From the NCBI GenBank assembly GCA_903926465.1, contig CAIYJE010000119.1, positions 62,001-126,000 on the forward strand: a stretch of 64,000 bases of DNA, written 5' to 3'. The position numbers and the translations under genes were made by a program. This document shows positions 33,818-42,865 of the stretch, one piece after another. Each line of letters starts with the position of its first letter. Positions within the stretch are counted from its first letter, which is position 1. Origin of the DNA: an uncultured Planctomycetales bacterium. GTDB taxonomy: Bacteria; Planctomycetota; Planctomycetia; Isosphaerales; Isosphaeraceae. Below the pieces are notes generated by a model. That model ran no database searches. It saw only the letters and a program-made list of their open reading frames with translations, and had not been told where the DNA came from.

Positions 33818-35482
33818 TCAATCCAGGTCGCGGTCTTGCACCCTGTGAATTTCATGCAGCAGCCTGAGCAGCAAAAGCACAGCTCCGGCCACGCCAAGTG
33901 CCCCCAGTACGACCAGGATGGTACTCAAGCCACCGGTTCCGCTCTGGCTCAGTAACAAACTGGACGAAACCAGTAACGCCGATGTGAGCAACCCAACCAC
34001 CAACCGGTTCACCGTGGCTTCAAGCTGACGGTGAACGTGGTGGATCTCCAGCGTGCCGGTGCGCATCCGATCCAGCAGCGAGGTGAGCTCCGAGGGCAAC
34101 TGCATAAAGAGCCGGTCCCACTCGCGGGCCGCTCGCTCCGCCTTGCGTCTCCAGCGTGCCGGCAGCAGGCGACGGGTCACAGCTTGCCCCTGGTACTGTT
34201 CCATCAGCTCGGCCAGATTGAAGCCAGGCTCCAGCCTTCTTGACGTTCCCTCAAGCATGATCAGGGTCTTGATCAGTAGCGACGCGTTGGGCGGCAGCAC
34301 AATCCGAAACCGGTGCACAATGTCAATCACCCGTTCCAGGGTGCCACCCAGGTCGAAATGGCTCAACGTTTGCCCACTCACATCGTCGGCCAGTTCCGCC
34401 AGTTCTACTCGCAGGGCAGCCTCATCCAGATCTGGCGGCGCAGAGGCCAGGCGTAATACCGCGGCCGTCATGGCCGAAGGATCGTTCCGCACCACCGCCA
34501 GCAGGAATTCCTCGAAATCCTCACGGTAATTCTCATCCAATCGACCCACCATCCCGCAGTCGATCACCCCCAGTACCCCACCTTCCATCAACACAAAGTT
34601 TCCAGGGTGAGGATCGGCATGGTAGAACCCATCACGAAAAATCATATCCAGATACATCAGGCCTGCTTGCCGGGTGAACTCCTGAAGGTTCACGCCCGAC
34701 TCTTTCAAGCCTTTCAAGTCTGAGCCATGAATTCCACCCAGGAACTCCATGGTCAAAATTGTTCGCGTGCAGTGATCCGCAAAGACCGAGGGGAATCGTA
34801 CGCCTGGATTGTCCGCGAACTGCCTTTGAAAATGTTCGAGGTTTCGCTTCTCGGCCAAAAAATCCAGCTCCTTGGTCAGCGTCCGCCGGAACTGGCGGAT
34901 GAGTGCCACGGGCTGATAGGGGCGAACCGCCGGCACATGGTTCTGGGCAAGTTCAGCCAGGGCAGCCAGCAGGTCCAGGTCGCACCGCACCCGTTCCTGA
35001 ATCTGGGCGTGCTGCACCTTCACAACCACAGCTTGACCATCCAAAAGACGAGCACGATGCACCTGGGCAATCGATGCCGAGGCAATCGGCTGGTCATCAA
35101 ATTCCGCAAACAGCACGTCAATCGGCGCGCCCAGTTCCTGCTCGATGCTCGCCACGATAATTTCTGCCGAATCCGCGATGTTCCCTTCCTGAAGCTTGGC
35201 CAACTCATGCACAAGTTCCGCGTTTAGCAAATCGCCGCGCGTGCTGAGCATCTGGCCAAACTTGATGAAGGTTGGACCGAGCTCCGAAAGCGCCATCCGG
35301 AGCCGAACCTCAAAAGGTTCGCCCCGGATGGTCTGGCCATCAACCGACACCAGCCGTCTCTGAATCCAGCGCGAAGGGAGGCCCGCTAGCAGATCGGCAA
35401 GCCCGTACTTTCCCAACACACCGAGAATCTCGGTCAGCCGCCGCGCGTTCTTTTCAAGTCGGATCAGCGACGACAGACGCAT
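33818..35482 (-). CDS. ABC1/AarF/UbiB-family atypical kinase
   Basis: A ~554-residue UbiB-like protein, a membrane-associated atypical kinase/ATPase linked to isoprenoid quinone synthesis. It has the KxGQ-type motif FIKFGQMLSTRGD, the alanine-rich loop ASASIAQVHRARL, the ATP-contacting lysine in VVVKVQHAQI, the catalytic loop FYHADPHPGNFVLM and the metal-binding DCGMVG. The C-terminus has two hydrophobic segments (LVVGLLTSALLVSSSLLL and TILVVLGALGVAGAVLLLL). ATG 35482 is chosen over a TTG one codon upstream. It follows the alanine-rich gene by 45 bases, so both are likely co-transcribed. It is convergent with the HAD gene. Confidence 0.92.
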   Translation of the reverse strand: MRLSSLIRLEKNARRLTEILGVLGKYGLADLLAGLPSRWIQRRLVSVDGQTIRGEPFEVRLRMALSELGPTFIKFGQMLSTRGDLLNAELVHELAKLQEGNIADSAEIIVASIEQELGAPIDVLFAEFDDQPIASASIAQVHRARLLDGQAVVVKVQHAQIQERVRCDLDLLAALAELAQNHVPAVRPYQPVALIRQFRRTLTKELDFLAEKRNLEHFQRQFADNPGVRFPSVFADHCTRTILTMEFLGGIHGSDLKGLKESGVNLQEFTRQAGLMYLDMIFRDGFYHADPHPGNFVLMEGGVLGVIDCGMVGRLDENYREDFEEFLLAVVRNDPSAMTAAVLRLASAPPDLDEAALRVELAELADDVSGQTLSHFDLGGTLERVIDIVHRFRIVLPPNASLLIKTLIMLEGTSRRLEPGFNLAELMEQYQGQAVTRRLLPARWRRKAERAAREWDRLFMQLPSELTSLLDRMRTGTLEIHHVHRQLEATVNRLVVGLLTSALLVSSSLLLSQSGTGGLSTILVVLGALGVAGAVLLLLRLLHEIHRVQDRDLD

Positions 35483-35527
35483 CAAGGGTGCTTTCGCCAG
35501 AGATCAGTGGATGAAGCCTGGGCCAGC

Positions 35528-36172
35528 TCAGGAACGGTTGAGCCGATCTCCAACCCCGCTCAAGAATTCGCCCATCAAAGTGAATAACGAGCCTGCGCTC
35601 TTGCGAACGGCCTCGCTCCCCGCGTGCGCGGCAGTGGTGGCACTATCAACCGGATGCTCGCGAACAGCCTCCACGGCAGCGGACAGGGCGGGCCGAAGCC
35701 GATCTGCGGCCGCGCTGGCATGCTCGCTCAATCGGCTAAGTTCTTCCGAACTCGTGGCACTGAGCTTCTTGACGCCGTCACTGATGGTCTCGGCATAAAG
35801 GCGGGAAAGGGTCTCCAGGTCGGCACGCATTTTCTGGAGGTCGGTTTCCGCAAACGCCTTGCCGTGCGAACGCGCTTCCTCTACCGCAAGCCGAGCGGTC
35901 AACGCGGCATTGGAAAACCCCTGTCCAAGGCCTTGAATGACCTCTTTCAGCAGATCGGCGCGATCTGAACCCTCTTCCGTCTTCACCGCATCCACGGCAC
36001 CCGTCACGGCCCCCCTGGCCACATCCACCAGGTCTTCGCCAGCATCCTGGGCCTGGGCCGCAGCTCGGCCGATCAGCCCCGCCACCCGATCAGCAACACC
36101 CACTCCGCTCCTGACAATTTCCTCAACGGCCGCCTGCACCGAACGATCGGACTGACTGGCATTCTGGTTCAT
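35528..36172 (-). CDS. Alanine-rich amphipathic-helix protein of unknown function
   Basis: A 214-residue protein rich in Ala, Glu, Val, Ser and Asp with no cysteine, signal peptide or membrane segment. Almost the whole length is predicted amphipathic helix (EEARSHGKAFAETDLQKMRA and similar), resembling phasins, apolipoproteins or LEA-type proteins in composition. I recognise no family. It lies 45 bases upstream of the UbiB-like gene on the same strand, so it may act at a lipid surface with it. That is inference from composition and neighbourhood only. Confidence 0.75.
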   Translation of the reverse strand: MNQNASQSDRSVQAAVEEIVRSGVGVADRVAGLIGRAAAQAQDAGEDLVDVARGAVTGAVDAVKTEEGSDRADLLKEVIQGLGQGFSNAALTARLAVEEARSHGKAFAETDLQKMRADLETLSRLYAETISDGVKKLSATSSEELSRLSEHASAAADRLRPALSAAVEAVREHPVDSATTAAHAGSEAVRKSAGSLFTLMGEFLSGVGDRLNRS

Positions 36173-36449
36173 GGCTCAACTCCGTGAAGATTGGTTGTAC
36201 CCGGGACTTCGCACTTCATAGTATTCGATCCCGGCAAACGAAAAACCAGATTTACCAACTGCACGAAAATCGGAAATCTCGTCTCACCCGCGTTTCCCAC
36301 GCGTTTTGGGCCGGCTTTCAGCTTCATTGGTCGACTTCACAAGGAAGTTCGGTTCCACTTCAGATACCGCTAGCCTGAAATCTCCGCTAAAATTCCTGAA
36401 TCAAGTGGTCAGCGAGAGCCAGACCTCAAAGAATTTCAGGAGTGTTTGA

Positions 36450-38024
36450 ATGACGCCGCATGAGCTGTGGACCCGATTCCGAAGCCACTATTGTTCGGTT
36501 CCTTCGCTGGGCCTCTCTCTGGATATCAGCCGGATTGCCTTCGAAGAGTCATTCTTTGAGCAGATGGAACCGAAGCTCAAGGCTGCTTATGCCGCCATGG
36601 ATGCGCTTGAGGCAGGACAGATTGCCAACCCCAGCGAACAACGGATGGTTGGGCATTACTGGCTCAGGGCTCCCGAACTGGCCCCTAAGCCCGAGCTGAG
36701 CCAGGAAATCACCATGACCATCGATGCGGCACGCCAGTTTGCGGCCGATGTGCATGCCGGCACCGTTGCTCCGGCAGAGGGAGCCCGGTTCACCAGGGTC
36801 CTCTCGATTGGGATCGGTGGATCCGCTCTGGGGCCGCTCTTTGTCTCTCAGGCCTTGGGTGACCCAGACACAGACAAGATGCAGCTCCATTTCATTGATA
36901 ACACCGATCCCGAAGGAATCGACCTGGCGTTGCGGTCACTGGGAGAAGGACTCAAAGAGACCCTGGTTCTGGTCCTCTCCAAGAGCGGTGGAACCCCAGA
37001 GACCCGGAACGGCATGCTGCTAGTGGCCGACGCTTTCCGGCGCGCAGGGCTGGAATTCACCAAACATGCCGTGGCAATCACCATGCCCGGCTCCAAGCTA
37101 GACAAGCAAGCAGAGTCTGAAGGCTGGCTGCGCCGGTTCCCGATGTATGACTGGGTTGGGGGCCGCACCAGTGAAACCTCCGCAGTTGGGCTGATCCCCG
37201 GTTTCCTGCAGGGAATTGATATGGACGCCGTGCTTGCCGGTGCTCGAGAGTGTGACGCGGTGACCCGCCGTCACCAGACCCGGCACAACCCGGCGGCGCT
37301 CATGGCCCTGATGTGGTACAAGGCCTCAGACGGTCGGGGTGCCAAAGACCTGGTTGTGCTGCCCTACAAAGATCGCCTGTTGCTGTTCAGCCGCTACCTC
37401 CAGCAACTCATCATGGAGTCTCTTGGCAAACAACTGGACCTTCAGGGGAACCGGGTCGACCAGGGCCTGGCCGTTTACGGCAACAAGGGCTCAACAGACC
37501 AGCACGCCTACGTTCAGCAGCTTCGTGACGGAGTGAACAACTTCTTTGTCACCTTCATCCGCGTCCTCGAATCGGGTGGCGAGTGGTTACTGGTTGAGGC
37601 CGACATCACGGCCGGTGACTACCTGCACGGCTTCCTGCTGGGCACCCGGTCTGCGCTCCATGAGAACAATCGCCAGTCGATGACGATTACCGTGCTGCGT
37701 GTGGATGGGCGCACCGTTGGGGCGTTGATTGCGCTCTTTGAACGCGCGGTGGGCCTGTATGCCAGCCTTATCGGCATTAATGCGTATGACCAACCGGGTG
37801 TGGAGGCCGGTAAGAAAGCCGCCGCCACGGTGCTGACACTTCAGAAGCGGGTTGCAGGCGCGCTTGGGGTACAGCCACAAACCGCCGAAGAAATTGCGAG
37901 ATCACTGGGCGAGGTCCAGGAAACGGAAATGATCTTCTTGATCCTTGAGCACCTGGCCGCCAATGGCGACGCCAATAGCTCTAACGACGTTGATCCGGGG
38001 ATCCGGACCTTCGTCGCTGCTTGA
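36450..38024 (+). CDS. pgi: Glucose-6-phosphate isomerase
   Basis: A 524-residue phosphoglucose isomerase, interconverting glucose 6-phosphate and fructose 6-phosphate in glycolysis/gluconeogenesis. Family motifs visible are [18 protein letters not shown] (substrate phosphate loop), [13 protein letters not shown], the active-site region [19 protein letters not shown], and the [13 protein letters not shown] segment carrying the catalytic His. The CAGGAG site eight bases before ATG 36450 is good. The C-terminal ~50 residues (QKRVAGALG onward) are the extension typical of the longer bacterial form. No sugar-metabolism partner adjoins; a DinB gene follows. Confidence 0.97.
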   Translation: MTPHELWTRFRSHYCSVPSLGLSLDISRIAFEESFFEQMEPKLKAAYAAMDALEAGQIANPSEQRMVGHYWLRAPELAPKPELSQEITMTIDAARQFAADVHAGTVAPAEGARFTRVLSIGIGGSALGPLFVSQALGDPDTDKMQLHFIDNTDPEGIDLALRSLGEGLKETLVLVLSKSGGTPETRNGMLLVADAFRRAGLEFTKHAVAITMPGSKLDKQAESEGWLRRFPMYDWVGGRTSETSAVGLIPGFLQGIDMDAVLAGARECDAVTRRHQTRHNPAALMALMWYKASDGRGAKDLVVLPYKDRLLLFSRYLQQLIMESLGKQLDLQGNRVDQGLAVYGNKGSTDQHAYVQQLRDGVNNFFVTFIRVLESGGEWLLVEADITAGDYLHGFLLGTRSALHENNRQSMTITVLRVDGRTVGALIALFERAVGLYASLIGINAYDQPGVEAGKKAAATVLTLQKRVAGALGVQPQTAEEIARSLGEVQETEMIFLILEHLAANGDANSSNDVDPGIRTFVAA

Positions 38025-38098
38025 TCGACCTCTAAACCCTTCCATACCCGTTGTCGTTCCGTTTAGCCCAGATCGGAATGACCAGAGGATCAAACTCC

Positions 38099-38590
38099 GT
38101 GAGCCAACTCCTGATCGATCGCTATGCCTTGGGTGGGGAACTGCTCACCTATGCCGCCCAGGGACTCTCTCCCGAACAGCTAACGGCCCGTAGCGGGCCA
38201 GGTGCCTGGAGTATCCTGGAACTAGTGGTTCATCTGGCCGATAGCGACCTGGTAGGCGCGGACCGTATGAAACGGGTGATCGCCGAAGAAAACCCGGTTT
38301 TGCGTGCCTATGACCAGGACGCCTGGGTCAAACGGCTTCAGTATCAAGAAGCCTCCCTGGAAGATGCGATTCTACTGTTCGTTACCAACCGGCGCCGGAT
38401 GAGCAGCTTGCTGCGAACGCTGGCACCCGAAGACTTTGCTCGCTCTGGCGAACACACGGAAAAGGGGCGACAAACGCTGGCGCATCTGGTGACTGGATAT
38501 ACCCATCACCTGGATTACCACCTCCGGTTCCTGTACGCCAAGCGCAGCACTTTGAGCGTTTCTCTCTACCCCCGATATGCTGAGGATTGA
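38099..38590 (+). CDS. DinB-family (YfiT-like) putative metal-dependent protein
   Basis: A ~163-residue four-helix protein of the DinB/YfiT superfamily. The motif WSILELVVHLADSDLVGADR holds the first metal-binding histidine, and HHLDYHLRF near the C-terminus supplies others, the usual three-His layout. Family members include thiol-S-transferases (bacillithiol, mycothiol) and uncharacterised stress proteins; the specific reaction is unknown. The start is GTG 38099 with AGAGGA upstream; ATG 38078 is also in frame. It follows pgi by about 75 bases on the same strand. Confidence 0.8.
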   Translation: MSQLLIDRYALGGELLTYAAQGLSPEQLTARSGPGAWSILELVVHLADSDLVGADRMKRVIAEENPVLRAYDQDAWVKRLQYQEASLEDAILLFVTNRRRMSSLLRTLAPEDFARSGEHTEKGRQTLAHLVTGYTHHLDYHLRFLYAKRSTLSVSLYPRYAED

Positions 38591-38625
38591 GCTCAAGGCC
38601 CTCAGCATCATTCGATCGATCGGTT

Positions 38626-39282
38626 TCAGGCGGGCTCAGCCGAATCTTCAAGCGGCTGAGTCCAGTTCCAAACCGCGTTGGTAATGGAATCGATCTCAGC
38701 CATTGCACCCATCCCCACGTCTCCACAGGCAAGTTTCTTTGACTGAGGCGGCACAAGAACCAGCGATGGGGCGTGACAGGCAAAGGTTTCCGCAACTTCG
38801 GCCAGGGTCCAGCAGGCTGGCGCAGCCGACAGGCTCCGGTCCTCTAGAAGCTGAGCCAGATGACGACGGGTCACCGGGCTCTCCCACATGCGGGTATTCA
38901 TCGCCGGGGCAAGCACCACCGGACGATCAAAGTCCCAGGCCCGAAAGACACAGCTCAGTAAATTGTCACTCAACCCGAGCGCAAATTTCGCCAGGGTATG
39001 GGCATCGAGCGGAGCCACCACCAGGATATCGGCCCAGCTCCGCAGGTCGATGTGCAACACACGATCGCCGCGTGTGTAGCCGCCAACCGGCCATTCGTCG
39101 GCATCTTGGTGAACAGCCACCACGGCCGCCATTTGCGAAACGTTCATTAAATCCACGAAATAACGGGCCGACTCCGTCAGAACCAGCTTGATTTCATGCC
39201 CTGCGGCCCCCAGGCTTGCCACCAGTTCAGGAGCCCGAATTGCGGCAACAGAGCCGGTGATGCCAACCAGTACGCGTGACAT
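38626..39282 (-). CDS. Flavoprotein, CoaC-like phosphopantothenoylcysteine decarboxylase
   Basis: A 218-residue FMN-binding HFCD-type flavoprotein. The N-terminal FMN loop is LVGITGSVAAIRAPELV, the HIDLRSWADILVVAPLDAHT block carries the catalytic-type histidine, and APAMNTRMWESP is the PxMNxxMW substrate-binding motif of phosphopantothenoylcysteine decarboxylases. It may therefore perform the decarboxylation step of coenzyme A synthesis, but it lacks the fused CoaB domain found in most bacteria, as in stand-alone HAL3/Dfp-N types. A related decarboxylase role (EpiD/MrsD-like) is less likely because no peptide-modification genes surround it. It lies downstream of the small gene at 39320-39553. 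Confidence 0.83.
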   Translation of the reverse strand: MSRVLVGITGSVAAIRAPELVASLGAAGHEIKLVLTESARYFVDLMNVSQMAAVVAVHQDADEWPVGGYTRGDRVLHIDLRSWADILVVAPLDAHTLAKFALGLSDNLLSCVFRAWDFDRPVVLAPAMNTRMWESPVTRRHLAQLLEDRSLSAAPACWTLAEVAETFACHAPSLVLVPPQSKKLACGDVGMGAMAEIDSITNAVWNWTQPLEDSAEPA

Positions 39283-39319
39283 CCGCAGGGCTCCAGGGGG
39301 AGATAGCCAAGCTGCCGGT

Positions 39320-39553
39320 TCAACGCGCCTCGGCAGAGAGCGGCTTCACTACATCATTGACAGATGTGACCAGGCGGTTCCACAGGTTTTTCTGGAGTCT
39401 GCGATACTCGGGGCGTGTAAGAAACAAACGGTCGTGGGCCCGCTCGGCAACCAAGTTCACAATGGCTCGCAGGTCCATCTCAATGAGCTCCGCCACATCC
39501 GATAGCTCGTCCGTTAACTCAAGAGGTAAAAAGGGTGATTCGCCTGCCGACAT
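39320..39553 (-). CDS. Small conserved-looking hypothetical protein
   Basis: A 77-residue acidic protein starting MSAGESPFLPLELTDELSDV and ending with a helical basic region (RPEYRRLQKNLWNRLVTSVN). It has no signal peptide or membrane segment. It ends 37 bases before the CoaC-like gene on the same strand, with no terminator between, so it is probably the first gene of a two-gene operon. Function is unknown; a small omega-like or adaptor protein is a guess without sequence proof. Confidence 0.68.
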   Translation of the reverse strand: MSAGESPFLPLELTDELSDVAELIEMDLRAIVNLVAERAHDRLFLTRPEYRRLQKNLWNRLVTSVNDVVKPLSAEAR

Positions 39554-39718
39554 GACTTCCCTCCCTGGGTGTCGCTGATCCTTGAAAGATTTTGTGGAAG
39601 GAGAGAAGTTACTGGCCTGCCGGGGTCAGGTCAAGCGGCTACTCTGGCCGCTCACCAACCAAGTCTCTGCTTCTGTACGGGGGTTTACGCTCCCTTGATC
39701 AAGTCCAGCGTGAGCGAC

Positions 39719-39755
39719 CATTGCAAAGCCGGCCCGGTCGGCCGGCTTTGCAATG
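39719..39755. terminator. Perfect hairpin between converging or adjacent genes
   Basis: CATTGCAAAGCCGGCC (39719-39734) pairs over all 16 bases with GGCCGGCTTTGCAATG (39740-39755) around a 5-base loop. It lies just past the 3' end of the minus-strand gene at 39768. There is no T-run on either side. Confidence 0.7.
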
Positions 39756-39767
39756 GTAGAACCTCAC

Positions 39768-41267
39768 TTAGAATTCGACCTTGTACTTGGTCACGAGTTG
39801 GCGACGAACTTCGCCGATCGAGGTCTGAAGTTGTTTCCATCGTCCGTCAAGATCAACACTGAGTGCTGCGTTGCTTGTGGTTTTGGCACTCCGGTTATCG
39901 ATGCCCGATAAACCATTGTAATAGCCGTTGTACGAACCGTTGACACTACTGGCGACCTGGTAGGCACGGTTCTTGTTTGAGTAATTCACCCCGAAGGCCA
40001 TCTCGCGGAGAGAATAGCTGACCTTACCACCCCACTCAAGCAGGTCAGTATCAACATTCAGGATTGGCAGTTCATCGATTTCGCCAGCCGTTCGATCGAA
40101 CCACATTCGCATAGTGTTAAACGACTGATTTTTCTGCGACTTGAGCTTGTTCACCAGATCGACAATCGACCGATAGTAGCGCTGAGAGGCTTTCACCACG
40201 TCGGTCTCGGTTGGATTTTCGGGCTTAACTGCTGGCGCTCCCTGGACGGGATCTGGCGTGGAAGAATACTTCTCATCAATTCCATCTAGATGTGGAATGG
40301 TAAGAAACCTTGCAATTCTCGTGGTATCGTCTGCGTCCAATCGACCGGTCAAGGTGATGGCGTTTCGCTCGGTTGATGCTTGCCAGGTTGCCATATCTTC
40401 AATGTGAGCACCCACACCATCGAGCGTCTGGAGCACAATTTCCTTGGCGATAGGAGCAGCGTATGTGATGTCTCCATCGAACTCAACCCGAACCGTTCCC
40501 GTGATCGTTTGGGCGACATCTATCTGGAAGAGAGCCGAACTCACACCCGCCAGTCTGGCCCCAAGAAGCTTGGGATCCAGTCGATACTTTTCAACATCTT
40601 CCAGTGATTTCGTCCAACGTTCTGCTTCCGTAGGAGAGATTGCGTCTTTCAGGTTGATCGCGATAACGATTGGCGAACCGGCGTTCGCTCGTGCGACCGC
40701 TCGATCGTACCAACCGGCAGGAAACAGGCGAGGCTTGGTGATCGTGTTCTTGATCCAGCGTGACAACCCTTGGCGGTCATCCGTGGCAACAAAACCAACA
40801 ATCCGTGGATCGAATCGAAACAAATAAAGACCACGAGGTGTCCAGGCAACGTTTTCCGTCTCGATCTGATCGACGTAGCCCCCCTCGCGGGACGCGAGCA
40901 CACTCAAGGAAGGGGCAGCCCCACGGGTCTGTACCATCCCCACCTTCCATCGGTCTTCCAGAGTTTTGAAATCGACCGAGGCCGACATCGCCACCTTGGA
41001 GGCGTTGGCGGAAGCACCCAGCACGCCGTATGGTTTGTCGATCATCTGCTCTCGCCAGTGCTCGCTTTTACCCATCGGGCTATCGAGCAGTGTGTCAACA
41101 TCAATCAAGGCGATCGCATTGCACTGTTCAGGAATGCGTTTGAGCAAATCTTCAAATTTGTCAGCCGCGGTTACGGCCGAAGCCACCATGCCAAGCATAG
41201 CGAAGCCAAGCAGACCACGCAGCAGCCACCGGGAAGTCATCCGAGCGCGGGCAGATCGCCTTTTCAT
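39768..41267 (-). CDS. Exported hypothetical protein
   Basis: A ~499-residue protein with a signal peptide (twin-basic start MKRRSARARM, hydrophobic LLGFAMLGMVASAVTA). The mature part has no recognised domain. It begins FEDLLKRIPEQCNAIALIDV, resembling planctomycete proteins that mention a per-protein efficacy check at the envelope but without proven function, and ends with a Tyr/Asn/Gly-rich segment (SVNGSYNGYYNGLSG) before an amphipathic tail. ATG 41267 has CAGGAA upstream. It follows the FadL-like gene by 31 bases, so the two are one transcript and both are probably envelope proteins. Confidence 0.75.
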   Translation of the reverse strand: MKRRSARARMTSRWLLRGLLGFAMLGMVASAVTAADKFEDLLKRIPEQCNAIALIDVDTLLDSPMGKSEHWREQMIDKPYGVLGASANASKVAMSASVDFKTLEDRWKVGMVQTRGAAPSLSVLASREGGYVDQIETENVAWTPRGLYLFRFDPRIVGFVATDDRQGLSRWIKNTITKPRLFPAGWYDRAVARANAGSPIVIAINLKDAISPTEAERWTKSLEDVEKYRLDPKLLGARLAGVSSALFQIDVAQTITGTVRVEFDGDITYAAPIAKEIVLQTLDGVGAHIEDMATWQASTERNAITLTGRLDADDTTRIARFLTIPHLDGIDEKYSSTPDPVQGAPAVKPENPTETDVVKASQRYYRSIVDLVNKLKSQKNQSFNTMRMWFDRTAGEIDELPILNVDTDLLEWGGKVSYSLREMAFGVNYSNKNRAYQVASSVNGSYNGYYNGLSGIDNRSAKTTSNAALSVDLDGRWKQLQTSIGEVRRQLVTKYKVEF

Positions 41268-41298
41268 GGTCCAGATTCCTGAAAAGAAGAGAGTGTTC

Positions 41299-42681
41299 TT
41301 AGGGCGCGGACTCAGTTCCGGCCACATGGCTAGGCGCGGCCAACGCCACGGTATCTGTTGGACGACTGCCGGGAGACTTCCTCTTCACGCCGAATTGGAG
41401 CGTTACACCAAATACAAGGGAATCCACCTGAGCATCCAACCGGGTCGAAGTTCCCGGAAGCTGCGCAATGGGCCCTTCGATCGCATTTCGAAATCCATGA
41501 ACCCACGCGGCCGATGCCATCACATTTTCCGTGAGTCTGTAAGATCCGCCCATCGAGAGCGTATTGGTGATAATTCCAGGTGCCTGAATGTTCTCCAAGG
41601 TCTGCGTGGAGTTGATAGGGTTCGTGTTATAGAGATAGCCGCCCCGCATGGTCAGCCTGTCGGTAAGCTGATACTGCAGACCGGTGGCGACTGCAAACAC
41701 CCCTTTCCAGTTCAATCCACCGTCTCGAACTGAATCGCCTAGCAACGGTGTATTGGCATAATCAATGTAACGAAGGTCCATATCAACGAGCAAGCGTTCG
41801 ATGCCCTTGTAAGCGACACCCCACGAGTACACGGCAGGCAAGCCCATTTGCATGGCAATCGAACGTGACGAAAGGTCCGGATTGTTGGCGTTATACTTGA
41901 CCTTTCCCATCCAACCGGGGCTACGGTATGAAAAACCGAGGTTCCAGGCTTCGTTCACGTTATAAACCATGCCCAGTTCGAACCCTGCCCCCCAGACCGG
42001 CCGCGCATTCGTTCCTGCTGGGAATGTCGGAACCCCGAACTGGTCCCTTGGACCGGGCGCGAAGAATGCCGGCGTCAGGGTCGCCTGGCCGGTATAGATC
42101 TGAGGCGCGAAGCCGACCGCCAATCGGTCGGTCACCTGCACAGAGACCATTGGCTTAATTTGCAAGAACGCGATGTTGGAAAAGACTGGCCCAACTCCGA
42201 AGAAATTCGGCGGATGACGAGGCCCAAGGACCGGCGTGGTGTAACTCCCCGCGAAATTCACACCGCCACCGGCAACCCCGAACAACCCCACGCCGAACGT
42301 GACCGGAGAATCGGGCGCCAGCTTCCACGAGGCACCCACAGCCGGGCTACTGGCCACACCACTATCACTCCTCGAAGTTCCGTAACGGTTGGTCGGCGGC
42401 AATAACCCACCGATGGCACCCGCCCGCTGGGCCGACGAAAAATGAATACTTGGAATAATCAGCGAAGCACCAATCAGGGCCTCGTCTTGTTCCAGCCCAC
42501 TCAATGTGGCCGGATTCCAGTAACTCGAACCAAAGTCTACCGAAGCCGCCGTTGAGGCCCCAGCCATCGACTGGTTAATTGGGCCAGCACCCGGCGCGAT
42601 GATCCCTTGCGCCCCTGCGGCCGGCGATAATGCAATACAAACCAAAGCGACCAGAACCAGACTTTTCAGATCACTAACCAT
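41299..42681 (-). CDS. FadL/OmpP1-like outer-membrane beta-barrel protein
   Basis: A ~460-residue exported protein. After the signal peptide (VSDLKSLVLVALVCIALSPA, cleavage probably after AGAQ) comes the FadL-type start GIIAPGAGPINQSMAGASTA and a region with YWNPATL, the hallmark of FadL/OmpP1/TodX transporters. The remainder alternates beta-strand stretches rich in Gly, Tyr and Trp, ending in a beta-strand (VFGVTLQFGV) and a short Pro/Ala tail. Such barrels carry hydrophobic compounds across the outer membrane, consistent with a diderm cell. The start is ATG 42681 with GGGAG upstream; it is followed in operon by 39768-41267. Confidence 0.83.
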   Translation of the reverse strand: MVSDLKSLVLVALVCIALSPAAGAQGIIAPGAGPINQSMAGASTAASVDFGSSYWNPATLSGLEQDEALIGASLIIPSIHFSSAQRAGAIGGLLPPTNRYGTSRSDSGVASSPAVGASWKLAPDSPVTFGVGLFGVAGGGVNFAGSYTTPVLGPRHPPNFFGVGPVFSNIAFLQIKPMVSVQVTDRLAVGFAPQIYTGQATLTPAFFAPGPRDQFGVPTFPAGTNARPVWGAGFELGMVYNVNEAWNLGFSYRSPGWMGKVKYNANNPDLSSRSIAMQMGLPAVYSWGVAYKGIERLLVDMDLRYIDYANTPLLGDSVRDGGLNWKGVFAVATGLQYQLTDRLTMRGGYLYNTNPINSTQTLENIQAPGIITNTLSMGGSYRLTENVMASAAWVHGFRNAIEGPIAQLPGTSTRLDAQVDSLVFGVTLQFGVKRKSPGSRPTDTVALAAPSHVAGTESAP

Positions 42682-42865
42682 TGCGTGAACTCCCACCCAA
42701 TTAAGCTCCAACAACCCCCTTTTTCATCGGCCGATATAACCCGCACATTCAGTTTTTCCCCGTCAATCCTTAGCCGCTACCGTCTTGCTTCAACCGCTAC
42801 AACCGTAAAAACCCAACATTGCAACCATCGGGAATCGACAAACCTGGCCGCTTCCCCCAAACCCC

